Notes: generated by a model from the letters alone, not told the origin. A stretch of DNA of 64,000 nucleotides from Nitrincola salilacus (GCF_046271865.1 NZ_CP176580.1:3286001-3350000); one strand, 5' to 3'. Shown: positions 1-9,370, counted from the first letter of the stretch. Program-made: numbers and translations.

Positions 1-1
1 A

Positions 2-124
2 ATCCAGATCTCGGCCCTGAATCCCACGGCCTGGATGGAGACCTCCTACCCTTACTGGGAAGGGCCGATCATAATCAATGGCAGCCATCAGGGTGTCGGC
101 TATCTGGAGATGACCGGTTACTGA
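2..124 (+). CDS. AttH/CrtC-type lipocalin-like protein, C-terminal fragment
   Basis: Only the last 40 codons lie in the window; the gene starts to the left. The frame contains YPYWEGPI and ends GYLEMTGY before TGA. A YWEG segment followed by a closing G-x-GYLE-x-TGY is the usual C terminus of the AttH/CrtC-like lipocalin family, annotated as predicted secreted hydrolase or carotenoid 1,2-hydratase-like. Family members are exported and often sit beside LolCDE-like ABC transporter genes, but that neighbourhood is outside the window. The specific substrate is unknown. About 220 non-coding bases follow, in which I see no clear terminator. Confidence 0.7.
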   Translation: MQISALNPTAWMETSYPYWEGPIIINGSHQGVGYLEMTGY

Positions 125-342
125 ACTAACTCCACACCACACCACACAACAAAAGCAACGAACCGCATACCAGATTTTTAGAGGTACCTATCAGAGACAG
201 CAGACATAAGTCGTAGGTAATGTGATCAAACTGGTTTAAAGTAGTAGAACCAGCACGGATGTCTGCTGAGTGGAATGCCTTCTGCTCTTCACTTGGATAA
301 CATCGATCGCCCTATTGATCAGGGGTAGTAAAAGGCAACCGT

Positions 343-2838
343 GTGCGTTTGAATATCAATGAAAAAACTGTCCCTCGACTGCATCTGATCGGCACGCTGA
401 TCACTATTCTGGTTCTGACCACACTACTGGGTGGATATCTGTCCTGGCAGGCTACGCTGGATTATCGCGCGTCAATTGCCCGCATCAAGGCAGCCGCCAC
501 CACAGAGCAGCAGAACCGCCTGCAAAACGAGATGGACTCGGCCCTCAGCTATATCGACTACACTCGCTCCCGAACCGAGGCAATGTTACGTCATGGCATA
601 CGTGAGCAGGTAGACAACGCAATGCAGATGGTGGAGGCGATCTATCTGCAAGCATCTGTTCATCAACCTGAAGAAGAGATCAAGCATCTGATCATTGAGT
701 CACTGCGAGATATTCGTTTCTTCGATGGTCGGGGTTACTTCTTTATTGATGACATGGATGGCCAGTTTATTCTTCTGCCGACGTCGCCCGAAATCGAGGG
801 CAGCATGGGTATCGATAACCGTGATGATACCGGCCACTACATCATGCGCGGGCTGATCGAAGCAGCGAAACTGCCTGCGGGGGAAGGCTACTCTCGCTAC
901 CGCTGGTACCGACCTGACAATCCGACTGAAATGGCCGACAAGCTGGCCTATGTTCGCTACTTCGAGCCTTTTGACTGGCTGATCGGCACAGGCGATTACA
1001 CCTATGAATGGGAGCAGATTCAGAAGCAAGCAGCGGTGGAGCGCTTTCGCAGTTTCCGCTTTTCCGAAAGTGGCTATATCGGATTGATTGATCAGTCGGG
1101 CTACATACTGCTCTCTCCGGGCGATCCAACACTGGAAGGTAAGCATTTCAGCGCAATACCACCCACCGAACGTGAGGTGTTGAAGACAGTGTACGAACAT
1201 GCCCAGTCGGGTGGCGGTTTCATCCAATATGTGCTCACTGATCCCGTTTCGGACAGCACCTACCTGAAAACAGCGCTTGTCACCATGACCTCCCCCTGGG
1301 ACTGGATTCTGGTTGTTACCATACAGGATGATGAGATGAAAACATCTCTCAACAAAGAGCTCGCCGCGCATCAAGCCTCATTGGGTGAGCAAGTCTGGAC
1401 ACTCACCGGTGCCGTGACTGTCGCACTGATCTTCGGAGTGGGTGCCTCTTTGCTTTTTTCCTTCTGGTCACGCAGCCTCTTTACGCGCTATCACGAAGAC
1501 AATCAAGCCTTCAGTCGTGCACTTCAGAACAGTCAGGAACGTTATCGCCTGATTGCCAATAACAGTAATGACATCATCTGGTTGATCGACCTCCCGGACA
1601 AAACCTTCAGTTATATCAGCCCCTCGGTGCTGAGATTACTGGGCTACTCCCCTACTCAAATGATGCTCGATCCTTTTGGAAAATCCCTGACTGAGGAGTC
1701 ATCAGGCCGGTTTGAGCAGCAACTGCAACTGGAAATAGACAAGATTGGTTTGGGTGATATGTCCGGTTGTAATTTTGCCCTTGAGCTGTGGCACCTGCGC
1801 AAAGATGGCAGTGTACTGCCGACAGAAGCAGTATTGACCCTGTTGCTGGATGAAAACAGCCAACCAAGGCAGTTGCTGGGTGTGTCCAGAGATATCACAG
1901 AGCGTAAACGTACCGAGGGCCAGTTACACCTTGCCGCCAGTGTTTTCACGCATGCCCGCGAGGGAATCATGATCACCACTGCAGACGGCGAAATACTGGA
2001 TGTGAACGAAACGTTTAGCCGTATCACGGGTTTCACGAGAGAGGAAGTACTTGGACAGAATCCACGCATTCTCAATTCAGGACGACAGAGCCAGGATTAT
2101 TACAAACACCTCTGGCAGTCTTTAATCAAAACAGGGCACTGGAGCGGCGAAGTCTGGAACAGACGTAAAGATGGCGAAGTCTATGCCGAGATGTTGACCA
2201 TCAGCGCTGTTAAGAATGCCCGGGGTAATACCACTCATTACGTATCACTGTTTTCCGATATCACAGACCTCAAGCGGCACGAGCAGCAACTGAGGCATAT
2301 CGCGCACTACGATGCTCTCACCCATCTGCCGAATCGGATTCTGCTGGCAGATCGCATGCATCAGGCGATGGCACAGGCGATCCGGCAGGGACATCTTCTG
2401 GCAGTCGTCTATCTGGATCTGGATGGATTCAAGGCAGTCAACGACACCCATGGCCATCAGGCCGGTGATACACTCCTGATCAAGGTTGCCGCACGCATGC
2501 AGGAAGCGCTGCGTGATGGCGATACTCTGGCACGACTGGGTGGTGATGAGTTTGTAGCCGTACTGGTCGACCTGGATAGTCAGGAAAGTTGCATACCGAT
2601 TCTTGACCGCCTGCTGAAGGCAGTTGCAAAACCGATCCAGCTCGATAGCGCCAGTGCCGAAGTCTCTGCCAGTATCGGTGTTACCTTCTACCCAGAAAGC
2701 AGCTCAAGCGGTCTGGTAACCGATGCTGATCAGCTCTTGCGAGAGGCGGATCAGGCGATGTATCAGGCTAAAATGTCCGGCAAGAGCCGCTACTGTTTTT
2801 TTGATCAGATCGCATCAGACGAGGAAAAAGTGCTATAA
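343..2838 (+). CDS. Membrane diguanylate cyclase, Cache-PAS-PAS-GGDEF
   Basis: An 831-residue protein predicted to make c-di-GMP from two GTP at the inner membrane. A transmembrane segment lies at about 14-35. It is followed by a periplasmic region with two Cache-like halves (YFFIDDMDGQ near 135; GYIGLIDQSGYILLSPGD near 245-265) and a second membrane segment near 352-376. Two PAS domains span about 398-520 and 528-650, and the GGDEF domain runs from about 655 to the end. The active site GGDEF is at 733-737. RDGD lies exactly five residues upstream, so the product-inhibition I-site (RxxD) looks intact. There is no EAL domain. The ORF opens with GTG; no strong ribosome site is visible, so the start could be slightly off. 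The ligand of the Cache region cannot be read from sequence. Confidence 0.9.
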   Translation: MRLNINEKTVPRLHLIGTLITILVLTTLLGGYLSWQATLDYRASIARIKAAATTEQQNRLQNEMDSALSYIDYTRSRTEAMLRHGIREQVDNAMQMVEAIYLQASVHQPEEEIKHLIIESLRDIRFFDGRGYFFIDDMDGQFILLPTSPEIEGSMGIDNRDDTGHYIMRGLIEAAKLPAGEGYSRYRWYRPDNPTEMADKLAYVRYFEPFDWLIGTGDYTYEWEQIQKQAAVERFRSFRFSESGYIGLIDQSGYILLSPGDPTLEGKHFSAIPPTEREVLKTVYEHAQSGGGFIQYVLTDPVSDSTYLKTALVTMTSPWDWILVVTIQDDEMKTSLNKELAAHQASLGEQVWTLTGAVTVALIFGVGASLLFSFWSRSLFTRYHEDNQAFSRALQNSQERYRLIANNSNDIIWLIDLPDKTFSYISPSVLRLLGYSPTQMMLDPFGKSLTEESSGRFEQQLQLEIDKIGLGDMSGCNFALELWHLRKDGSVLPTEAVLTLLLDENSQPRQLLGVSRDITERKRTEGQLHLAASVFTHAREGIMITTADGEILDVNETFSRITGFTREEVLGQNPRILNSGRQSQDYYKHLWQSLIKTGHWSGEVWNRRKDGEVYAEMLTISAVKNARGNTTHYVSLFSDITDLKRHEQQLRHIAHYDALTHLPNRILLADRMHQAMAQAIRQGHLLAVVYLDLDGFKAVNDTHGHQAGDTLLIKVAARMQEALRDGDTLARLGGDEFVAVLVDLDSQESCIPILDRLLKAVAKPIQLDSASAEVSASIGVTFYPESSSSGLVTDADQLLREADQAMYQAKMSGKSRYCFFDQIASDEEKVL

Positions 2839-2872
2839 CCTTCGTACCGAATTCAGAGTAACGGAGGCGATC

Positions 2873-3745
2873 ATGTCGGGTACAGAAGCCGCTTATCAGG
2901 CGGGAGAAGGATCATCACTGGCGATTGACAAGGCACTATACGACCGGATCAGAGAAGCACCGGGGCGCACGCTGACCGAATCGCTCACCATCCCGATCCG
3001 CAGTGGGCGGGCATGGAAGGTACCTGCCGGTCATGTGTTTCGTATTGTGACACTGGAGGGCCCGCAGGTTGCGGATCTCAATCTGTGGAATCTGCACAAT
3101 CCGCGTGAGCGCTTCTGGGCTTCACGCACGCGCCAGATTCAGCGGGCGCATATCAGTATTCATGATCGCCTGTGGAGCGTTCTGCCCTATCTTCGCCCCA
3201 TTGCCACCATCACTGACGACAGTCTGGCTGACTACGGTGTGGATGCCGAGGGTGGGCGTCTGCATGATCTGCTCGGCACGCGGTGCGACCCCTATGTCAA
3301 TCACCTGCTGACTGGTGAGGATTTCGATTTCCATTGCCACTCCAATCTGGTGCGGGCCGTGCTCCCATACGGACTGGATGAGCGGGATGTGCATGATGTG
3401 CTGAATGTGTTCCAGTGCACCGGGCTGAACGAGCAGGATCAGTATTTCATGAAGGCCTGCCCGGCGCAGAAGGGTGACTATCTGGAGTTCTTTGCCGAGA
3501 TAGATCTGCTCTGCGCACTATCCACCTGCCCAGGTGGCGATCTGTCGGTGCCCCTGTGGGGACCGGAGGCTCGCGATCCGCTGGAGGTATGTCGCCCGCT
3601 GGGCGTCGAGATCTATCAGCTCGCCCCCGATACGCTCGAAGGCTGGATGGCACCTGAATCGCCAGCCTATCGAGGCGGGCATGGCCTGCGCCAGCCGGAG
3701 GTCGACTGGACCGCAATCAAGGCCGAAAAATTCGGCAAGAGCTGA
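2873..3745 (+). CDS. DUF1989 family protein (urea carboxylase-associated type)
   Basis: A 290-residue protein of the DUF1989 family. Members are found with urea carboxylase/allophanate hydrolase genes, and some form the heterodimeric carboxyguanidine deiminase of guanidine degradation (established for other members). Family-like features are GRAWKVPAGHVFRI near the start, a DFHCHSNL segment, and a C-terminal CPxxKGDYLEFFAEIDLL-type run followed by STCPGGD, whose Cys residues are typical of the family. The ATG at 2873 is chosen because GGAGG precedes it by five bases; an upstream in-frame extension overlaps the cyclase gene and has no ribosome site. It stands alone here, with no urea carboxylase or allophanate hydrolase gene beside it, so its substrate is open. 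It converges on sbcC. Confidence 0.8.
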   Translation: MSGTEAAYQAGEGSSLAIDKALYDRIREAPGRTLTESLTIPIRSGRAWKVPAGHVFRIVTLEGPQVADLNLWNLHNPRERFWASRTRQIQRAHISIHDRLWSVLPYLRPIATITDDSLADYGVDAEGGRLHDLLGTRCDPYVNHLLTGEDFDFHCHSNLVRAVLPYGLDERDVHDVLNVFQCTGLNEQDQYFMKACPAQKGDYLEFFAEIDLLCALSTCPGGDLSVPLWGPEARDPLEVCRPLGVEIYQLAPDTLEGWMAPESPAYRGGHGLRQPEVDWTAIKAEKFGKS

Positions 3746-3778
3746 TTTGCCCGTTTCAAAAGCGCTTATCTGAACCTT

Positions 3779-3812
3779 TTAGCTGGATACTTAGCTGGAC
3801 CTCTTAACTGGA
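3779..3812 (-). repeat. Tandem repeat anchored on the sbcC stop codon, 3 units
   Basis: On the minus strand the sbcC stop TAA (3806-3804) begins a unit of 13 bases. It is followed by TAAGTATCCAGC and then TAAAAGGTTCAG. Each unit begins with TAA, and the common core is CCAG just before the next TAA. The last sense codons also end in CCAGT, so the array seems to grow from the gene end. Its function is unknown. Confidence 0.65.
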
Positions 3813-6800
3813 AAGAGTCAGCGTACTGACCCCCAGACCGCTGCTCTTACTGACCTGTATCTGCACCGGGATACGTTCCTTGAGCGCCTCGACATGGCTG
3901 ATGATACCGATCGTCTTGCCACTGGCATTGAGGTTATCCAGCGCATCCAGCGCCACCTCAAGGGTTTCGGCATCCAGCGTGCCAAAGCCCTCATCCAGAA
4001 ACAGCGAATCAATACTGGTTTTGTGGCTGACCAGGTCAGACAGCGCCAATGCCAGTGCCAGACTGACCAGAAAACTCTCACCACCGGACAGGGTCCGCGT
4101 ATCACGCGCAGCATCCGCCTGCCAGGTATCGACCACCTCCAGATCCAGCTCGGCACCCGTCTTGCGTGCCAACTGATAACGGTTATGCAAACGGGACAGA
4201 TGGTCGTTGGCTATGGCGATCAGATGATCCAGTGTCAGCCCCTGAGCAAAGCGACGATACTTGTCGCCCTCGCGTGAGCCGATCAGGCTGTTCAGGCGCT
4301 GCCACTGTTCATACAGGTTCTGCTGCTGGCCTATCTGCTGCTGCAGGGAGGCCAGTTGCTGGCGTCGCTCGCTGTCTCCTCGAAGACGCGCCAGCAGATC
4401 ACCTTGCTTATGACTCAGTTCGCGCAGCCGCTCAGTCATCTCCTGTTGTTGTGCCCTGAGCTGATCCAGTGGCAGCTCAGTCAGAGACTCTGCCTGCAGC
4501 GATGCCTGCAGTTCAATCGCAGCTTCCAGTCTGGATGTCGCATCCTGCAACCGTCGTTCAAGCTCCTGCCTGAGTTGCATCAGCGCCTGACGCTCAGCCT
4601 CTGGCAACAACGCCGCTCGGAACTGAGCCTCATCTTCGAAGGGGCTTTGCTCCAGCGCGCTCTGCCACTCCCGCTCTCGTACTGTTGTCTGCTCTGCCTG
4701 CAGTCGGCAACTCTCATTCTGAGCGTGCAGTTGCCCTTCCAACCGGATCATCTTCTCCAGCAGATTCTCCAACTGGCCTATCACCTGTGGCAGCGCTGAA
4801 GAAGCGATTTCAACTGGCGATAACTGTGGCAGAGAAGGTTGATCAAGCAAGTGTGTCAAATCCCCTTTCAGCTCCAGGCTACGCTGTTGCAACACTTCAA
4901 TCCGCTGTGCGTGCAGCTGCCACTGCTCAAGCTGCTGATTCAGTTGCACCTGCTGATCCTGCTGCAGGCGCGACTGATCTCTGGCCTGCTGCAGCTGCTT
5001 TTCCTGCTGCTGTACTGCAGACCGTGCCTGATCCAGTTGTGCCAGACGATGCTCCAGACGGACTCGTTCAATCTCCTGCTGCTGCGCATAGTGCTCAAGC
5101 GCTGTCTGATTCAGCAGGGTGGCATTCAGTGCTGCACACTCCATATTCCAGGACTCCAGCGCCTTCTGCCACTCCTGCTCATAGCGCTGCAGCTCCTCTT
5201 CCAGCTTGCTCCGTTCAGTATCAAGCCTGGTGACATGCTGCGTCGCCGTTTCGCCCTGCTGCCGAACCGCCTCTAAGTCCTGCTGTTTAATCTGCAGCGC
5301 CTGCTCGGTCGCCGATAATTCAAGCGCCTGATAGGCCTCGATCGATGGGTGCTCACGTGAACCACACAGCGGACAGGCTTCATCCGGCTGCAACACCGCA
5401 CGATAGCCCTCCAGCTCGATGATGCGCTGCTCCTGCAAGAGCAGACGCTGTTTATCCTCGACCTGTTCTTTCAGGCTTTTCCAGTTGTCGCGCAAGCTGT
5501 CCCTCAGCCTGAGCTGCTCAGCCAACTCCGGTTTCAGCCGCTCAAGACGCTCATGTGCCTGCTGCCGTGACTTCTGTATGCCCGCTTGTTGCTTCCCCAG
5601 CTGTTGCAGTGACTGCACTATCAGCCGACGCTCATGCAGAGCACTCTGCTGTTGTCGCAGTTCCGCTTCCGACAGGTCACCCAGGCACTCGTTGACCGCC
5701 GACTGGGCATCCTCCAGCTGTTTGCTGGACTGCTGTAATAATGCCTCGGCTGCCTGTTGAGCTTGCCTGAGAGACTCCTGCTTTGCCGCCAGCTCTCTAT
5801 TGCCCTGCGCCCATGATTGATTTGCCTGCTGCTGCAGCTGAATCCACTCAGATGATAGCTGTTCACGCGAGCGAATCAGTTCGTTGCTATTGGCTTCAGC
5901 CAGCGTCAGTGCTTGAACAGCCTCTTGCCTGTTCTGCCATAGAGGCCGCAATCGCTCGGCTGGCTCACTGCGTTCAAGGCGTTGCAGGTCGTTCTGTTTT
6001 GCAATCTGCTGCTCGCTCACTTGCTGTTGCTGCAACCGGCACTGTTCAACGCGCTGCTGTGCCTGCTCCAGCTTTTCACACCAGGTGATGAGAGCAAGAT
6101 TTTTATCCCTCTCTTCTGTGCCCTGCTGCTCCTGCTGAGCCAGTTGGCTGCGCTCAGTTTCCAGTGCTGCCAACACCTCATCGCTGAGCAGTTCCACTCC
6201 CTCCATCCGGCTTTTCAGCAGATCCAGCGTGTGCTTCTCCTGAACCGTACGCTCATAAACCCGCGCCGATATCACACCGTAAATTTCACTGCCGGTCAGT
6301 TCTTCCAGCAACTCTGCGCGCTCGTTCGGACTGGCATTCAGAAACGCCGCAAAGCCACCTTGCGCAAGCAGCATCGAGCGGGTGAAGCGGGCAAAGTCGA
6401 GCCCTGTCAGTTGCTCAGTGATGGCGAGCTTTTCATTGATTTTGCTGCTGAGTATCTCGCCGTCTGCGATGCGGGCCAGCTCAACACGCGGTGCCTGCAG
6501 ATTGCCATCCACCTTGTCTCGGGAGCGACGCTGGCTCCAGAAAGCACGATAACCGACCCCTTTCACCTCGAACTCGACTTCGGCAAGCGCCTCGGCAGTG
6601 TGGTGAGTCATCAGTTCATTACTGCTGGCCGAGACCACCTTCATGCGTGGTGTCTGGTGATAAAGTGCCAGGCAGATCCCATCCAGCAACGTCGTTTTAC
6701 CAGCCCCCGTGGCACCGGTAATGGCAAACAGGCCATTGTTGGCAAACGGGGCCTGAGTGAAATCTATCTTGAACTCGCCTTTCAATGAATTGAGGTTTTT

Positions 6801-6824
6801 CAGACGCAGCGTGAGTATTTTCAT
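3804..6824 (-). CDS. sbcC: Exonuclease SbcCD, ATPase subunit SbcC
   Basis: The Rad50-like ATPase subunit of the SbcCD nuclease, which opens hairpins and processes DNA ends and palindromes. The 1006-residue protein has Walker A GATGAGKTT at 37-45. Long Gln/Glu-rich coiled-coil arms surround a zinc hook CPLCG near residue 480. The C-terminal half of the ATPase has the signature LSGGES and Walker B LFLDEGFGTLD. The length fits the family (about 1050 residues in E. coli). The start ATG overlaps the sbcD stop as ATGA, so the two are translationally coupled. The stop codon lies in a short tandem repeat (see that entry). Many long antisense frames here are by-products of the repetitive coiled-coil codons. 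Confidence 0.97.
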   Translation of the reverse strand: MKILTLRLKNLNSLKGEFKIDFTQAPFANNGLFAITGATGAGKTTLLDGICLALYHQTPRMKVVSASSNELMTHHTAEALAEVEFEVKGVGYRAFWSQRRSRDKVDGNLQAPRVELARIADGEILSSKINEKLAITEQLTGLDFARFTRSMLLAQGGFAAFLNASPNERAELLEELTGSEIYGVISARVYERTVQEKHTLDLLKSRMEGVELLSDEVLAALETERSQLAQQEQQGTEERDKNLALITWCEKLEQAQQRVEQCRLQQQQVSEQQIAKQNDLQRLERSEPAERLRPLWQNRQEAVQALTLAEANSNELIRSREQLSSEWIQLQQQANQSWAQGNRELAAKQESLRQAQQAAEALLQQSSKQLEDAQSAVNECLGDLSEAELRQQQSALHERRLIVQSLQQLGKQQAGIQKSRQQAHERLERLKPELAEQLRLRDSLRDNWKSLKEQVEDKQRLLLQEQRIIELEGYRAVLQPDEACPLCGSREHPSIEAYQALELSATEQALQIKQQDLEAVRQQGETATQHVTRLDTERSKLEEELQRYEQEWQKALESWNMECAALNATLLNQTALEHYAQQQEIERVRLEHRLAQLDQARSAVQQQEKQLQQARDQSRLQQDQQVQLNQQLEQWQLHAQRIEVLQQRSLELKGDLTHLLDQPSLPQLSPVEIASSALPQVIGQLENLLEKMIRLEGQLHAQNESCRLQAEQTTVREREWQSALEQSPFEDEAQFRAALLPEAERQALMQLRQELERRLQDATSRLEAAIELQASLQAESLTELPLDQLRAQQQEMTERLRELSHKQGDLLARLRGDSERRQQLASLQQQIGQQQNLYEQWQRLNSLIGSREGDKYRRFAQGLTLDHLIAIANDHLSRLHNRYQLARKTGAELDLEVVDTWQADAARDTRTLSGGESFLVSLALALALSDLVSHKTSIDSLFLDEGFGTLDAETLEVALDALDNLNASGKTIGIISHVEALKERIPVQIQVSKSSGLGVSTLTLSS

Positions 6825-8086
6825 GCCTGCTGCTCTCCACTCGAATGTACGCTGATCTGCTCGTGTGCTATCTGCTCCAGCAGTTGTCGGTGCATCAGCA
6901 GTAATGCCTGACGTTGCTCATCATCCAGCTCTTCCTGCTCCAGGCGACGGATAAACACCTCCTCCGGAGTCAGCTCTGCCAGCGTCTCTTTCATCTGTTC
7001 GGCCAGCCCGGATGCAGCCTGGTTGCGTTCCCGACGGATACGCAGTACTTCCAGTGGTAATCCCTGGGTAATGCTTTGAATCCGCTCCTGCAGATCGTTC
7101 AGGTAGCTATCGGCTCGAATCGTGACCTCCGCCCACACCGGGCAATCCACCGTTCCCTGTGCAGCAGCCTCCAGCAGCTGTCCGGCAATCTGTTCCAGGT
7201 CACCTTTTACCGACACCATCGGACGCCAACGGGGCACTTTCAGTGGGCTGATCTGCTGCAGTGAAGTCGCGTCAAACTCCACCAGCAGTACCTCTTTCTC
7301 CTGCTTCGTCTCATCAAAACTCAGTGGAATGGGTGAGCCGCAATAGCGCAGATGAGACTGCCCGGCGATCTGCTGCGGCTTGTGAATATGTCCCAGCGCG
7401 AGATAGTCGACCGGCGGAAAGGCGTCAGCAGGCAAGGCATCCAGTGTCCCTATATAGATCTCACGCACTGATTCGGTCATGGCGGCCCCCATCACCGTCA
7501 GGTGGCCACTGGCGATAATCGGTAGATCCAGTCCCTCTCGTCCCTCTAACCTCAAAGCCTCTCGCCTGGCCAGCGCCAACTGCCAGATCTGCTGATATTT
7601 GTCCCGAATGGCTACTCCCAGCGACTGCTGCTTGTCTTTGGCATCCTCACCCGCCTGACTGGTGATCAGCTCACGCGCCCGCATGAAGGGCAGTGCGCAC
7701 AGCAGCAGACCCGGCTTCCCGTCACGATCCGGTACCAGCAGCAGATGCTCCTCCGGCTGGGCCAGGCCCGGCAGTACATGGGTATTGAGACAAGCCAGCA
7801 GGGCCTTGGACTCCTGCAACATCGCCACAGAGTCGTGATTACCGCCAACCACCACCAGTTGCGCGCCGGTGCTCTGCAAAGCCACGATAAAGCGGTTATA
7901 CATTTCGCGCGCATAGCTAGGAGGTGAGGCCGTATCGAAGATATCACCCGCCACCAGTACCAGATCCACCTGATGCTCGCTGACCTGCTCGATCAGCCAG
8001 TCAAGAAAGGCCTGATGTTCTGGCTGGCGGCTTTTGCCGAAAAAGTGCTGGCCCAGATGCCAGTCGGAGGTATGGAGCAGGCGCAT
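6821..8086 (-). CDS. sbcD: Exonuclease SbcCD, nuclease subunit SbcD
   Basis: The Mre11-like metallophosphoesterase subunit of SbcCD, 421 residues (E. coli SbcD has 400). Metal-binding motifs occur in the expected order: SDWHLG near the start (Asp8, His10), VAGDIFD, VGGNHDS, a SGHL segment and LALGHIH. The C-terminal capping domain is followed by a Glu/Gln-rich tail. It is the first gene of a two-gene operon and overlaps sbcC by four bases (ATGA). Upstream on its coding side is the repeat-rich region in front of the 8.4 kb gene, transcribed the other way, so the 350-base gap holds divergent promoters. Confidence 0.97.
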   Translation of the reverse strand: MRLLHTSDWHLGQHFFGKSRQPEHQAFLDWLIEQVSEHQVDLVLVAGDIFDTASPPSYAREMYNRFIVALQSTGAQLVVVGGNHDSVAMLQESKALLACLNTHVLPGLAQPEEHLLLVPDRDGKPGLLLCALPFMRARELITSQAGEDAKDKQQSLGVAIRDKYQQIWQLALARREALRLEGREGLDLPIIASGHLTVMGAAMTESVREIYIGTLDALPADAFPPVDYLALGHIHKPQQIAGQSHLRYCGSPIPLSFDETKQEKEVLLVEFDATSLQQISPLKVPRWRPMVSVKGDLEQIAGQLLEAAAQGTVDCPVWAEVTIRADSYLNDLQERIQSITQGLPLEVLRIRRERNQAASGLAEQMKETLAELTPEEVFIRRLEQEELDDEQRQALLLMHRQLLEQIAHEQISVHSSGEQQA

Positions 8087-8165
8087 AGCATTCCCTGTCG
8101 AGACGGTGAGCGGATATGGTAGCAGAAATTCGTCAGGGCAATAGCGCCGATGGATACAGGTCCGA

Positions 8166-8226
8166 GCTGGTGATACCGCTTCTGTGCGACCCGCTTTTCG
8201 TCATCCCTGACTGCTCGACTGCCACT
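8166..8226 (+). repeat. Dispersed intergenic repeat, partial copy
   Basis: This stretch (gctggtgataccgctt... to ctcgactgcca) matches the first part of the copy at 9131-9236 and, inverted, the copy at 10553-10647. It is cut at the hairpin arm CTGCC and joins directly to the 293-base direct repeat that carries the promoter of the next gene. Confidence 0.7.
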
Positions 8227-8228
8227 TG

Positions 8229-8521
8229 CCGCCCTTATATTCCCATTGCATAAGACACTGCAACGGTTTGCCGCTATAGCGGCACAGGCTTGCCACATAG
8301 GTTTTCATCTCAATACAAAACCTTCTCCAGATTTACAGCAAAGCAGCGAGCACGCGCAAAGCAGAACAAGGTTGGAGTTTTTTGGCCTGGAATATGCATA
8401 TTTCAGACTGAGATACCACAAACATAAGGAAAAACTGTTATGAGCAGTATTACAGGAACAGGATTTTCGACCTATACCAACCACCAGGCTCAACGTGCCA
8501 ACACGGAACATAACCAGACCC
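8229..8521 (+). repeat. Direct repeat, copy 1 (promoter, leader and first 27 codons)
   Basis: This block of 293 bases recurs at 9371-9663 with the same spacing (offset 1142, no indels) and about 11 mismatches by eye, roughly 96% identity. It covers the whole upstream region, the ribosome site and 27 codons of the gene at 8440. Similarity at the DNA level stops abruptly after the codons for EHNQT. Confidence 0.9.
8270..8283. promoter_or_regulatory. 14-base perfect palindrome, candidate operator (copy 1)
   Basis: GCCGCTATAGCGGC is a perfect palindrome 157 bases upstream of the ATG at 8440. It is preserved in the second copy at 9412-9425. Its symmetry and position suggest a dimeric regulator site, but no family can be named. 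Confidence 0.4.
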
Positions 8522-8994
8522 AGACGACTAATATCACGTTTGGAGAGGCATTCAATAAAGCGACCAGCACGCCAAAGCCTTCTGAGCAGATACCACATTC
8601 ACATAGCGTTGAGTCGAATACTTATAGTGCCAATGCCAATAATGAATATGTGGCGAGAACAGGCAACACATATATTGATGAAAATGGAGTGAAGCAGGAT
8701 ATTCGTAGATTTGCGATGACAGATTGGGAACTTCAGTATATGAATAACAGTGGCAACACTACCTTTCCGAAGCTGAATAGCTTAAGTGATCGGGAAAGCT
8801 ATTATCTTGGCAGAATTTTAAGCGATATCAAGACATTAACTTTAAATGAGTTTGGTATAGAGGCCAATTCGCAAGAATATGTTGACCAAGTGCTGCTGAA
8901 TCCGGCTAAAAATGAGGAGGTTCACCAGAGATTTTTTGAAAACATCCAGACCGATGAGCGCATGAAAGATTATATTAAATATTATTCTACTTAG
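8440..8994 (+). CDS. Unknown protein, paralogue A of a variable pair
   Basis: I do not recognise this 184-residue protein. The first 27 residues (MSSITGTGFSTYTNHQ and on to EHNQT) are almost identical to those of the gene at 9582. They are rich in Ser, Thr, Asn and Gln and probably unstructured. No signal peptide or membrane segment is visible. The C-terminal half is predicted helical (YYLGRILSDIKTLTLNEFG, EYVDQVLLNP) and ends DERMKDYIKYYST. It aligns loosely with the C-terminal half of the second gene (RE-Y...GI...YV). The ribosome site AAGGA lies nine bases before ATG. The gene is clearly AT-richer than its neighbours. The last 50 bases plus 20 bases of 3' flank recur at 10393-10462. An effector-like or exported role is possible but unproven. 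Confidence 0.7.
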   Translation: MSSITGTGFSTYTNHQAQRANTEHNQTQTTNITFGEAFNKATSTPKPSEQIPHSHSVESNTYSANANNEYVARTGNTYIDENGVKQDIRRFAMTDWELQYMNNSGNTTFPKLNSLSDRESYYLGRILSDIKTLTLNEFGIEANSQEYVDQVLLNPAKNEEVHQRFFENIQTDERMKDYIKYYST

Positions 8995-9014
8995 TTTCCG
9001 CTCACAAGCGAAAA
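8945..9014 (+). repeat. 3' flank repeat, copy 1 (end of paralogue A)
   Basis: These 70 bases cover the last 16 codons of paralogue A, its stop, and a small hairpin-like CGCTcacaAGCGAAAA. They recur at 10393-10462 with 5 mismatches. Together with the 5' direct repeat, both loci have conserved ends around different interiors. Confidence 0.85.
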
Positions 9015-9130
9015 GCCATTGAAAATAAAGTAAATTATTCCTGATAGCATTAAAAATACCCTTGCGCTCCCGAGCTCAAGCGTACCACCAGGGCAATAGC
9101 ACTACCTGATCACGATGAGTGCCGATCCGG

Positions 9131-9236
9131 GCTGGTGATACCGCTTCCGTGCGACACGCTTTTCGTCATCCCTGACACACTCGACTGCCGCCATCCGTGA
9201 CGGCAGACGGTCGCCCAGAATCGGTACCACCACCCC
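9131..9236 (+). repeat. Dispersed intergenic repeat with hairpin, full copy
   Basis: An element of about 105 bases with the inverted arms CTGCCG (9185-9190) and CGGCAG (9201-9206). A partial direct copy lies at 8166-8226 and an inverted copy at 10553-10647. Shared blocks include ctcgactgccgcc, ggcagacggtc and the ccctga segment. It behaves like a REP/MITE-type intergenic element; no transposase is associated. Confidence 0.65.
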
Positions 9237-9370
9237 TCTACAGTGCGGTGCCAGCCGACAACAGGGTAGTGTCATGCCACGGATCAGACCAGAAGCATTC
9301 ATCAACTACCTGTACTCCATCCCCTTCAATTGTTTATTGTCTGTATTCCTGTCAGGACAACAGCGACTTT

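Noticed and set aside
5982..6788. 268-codon open frame on the plus strand
   Set aside because: It is antisense to the sbcC coiled-coil arms; the Gln/Leu-rich translation mirrors the repetitive codons there and has no ribosome site.
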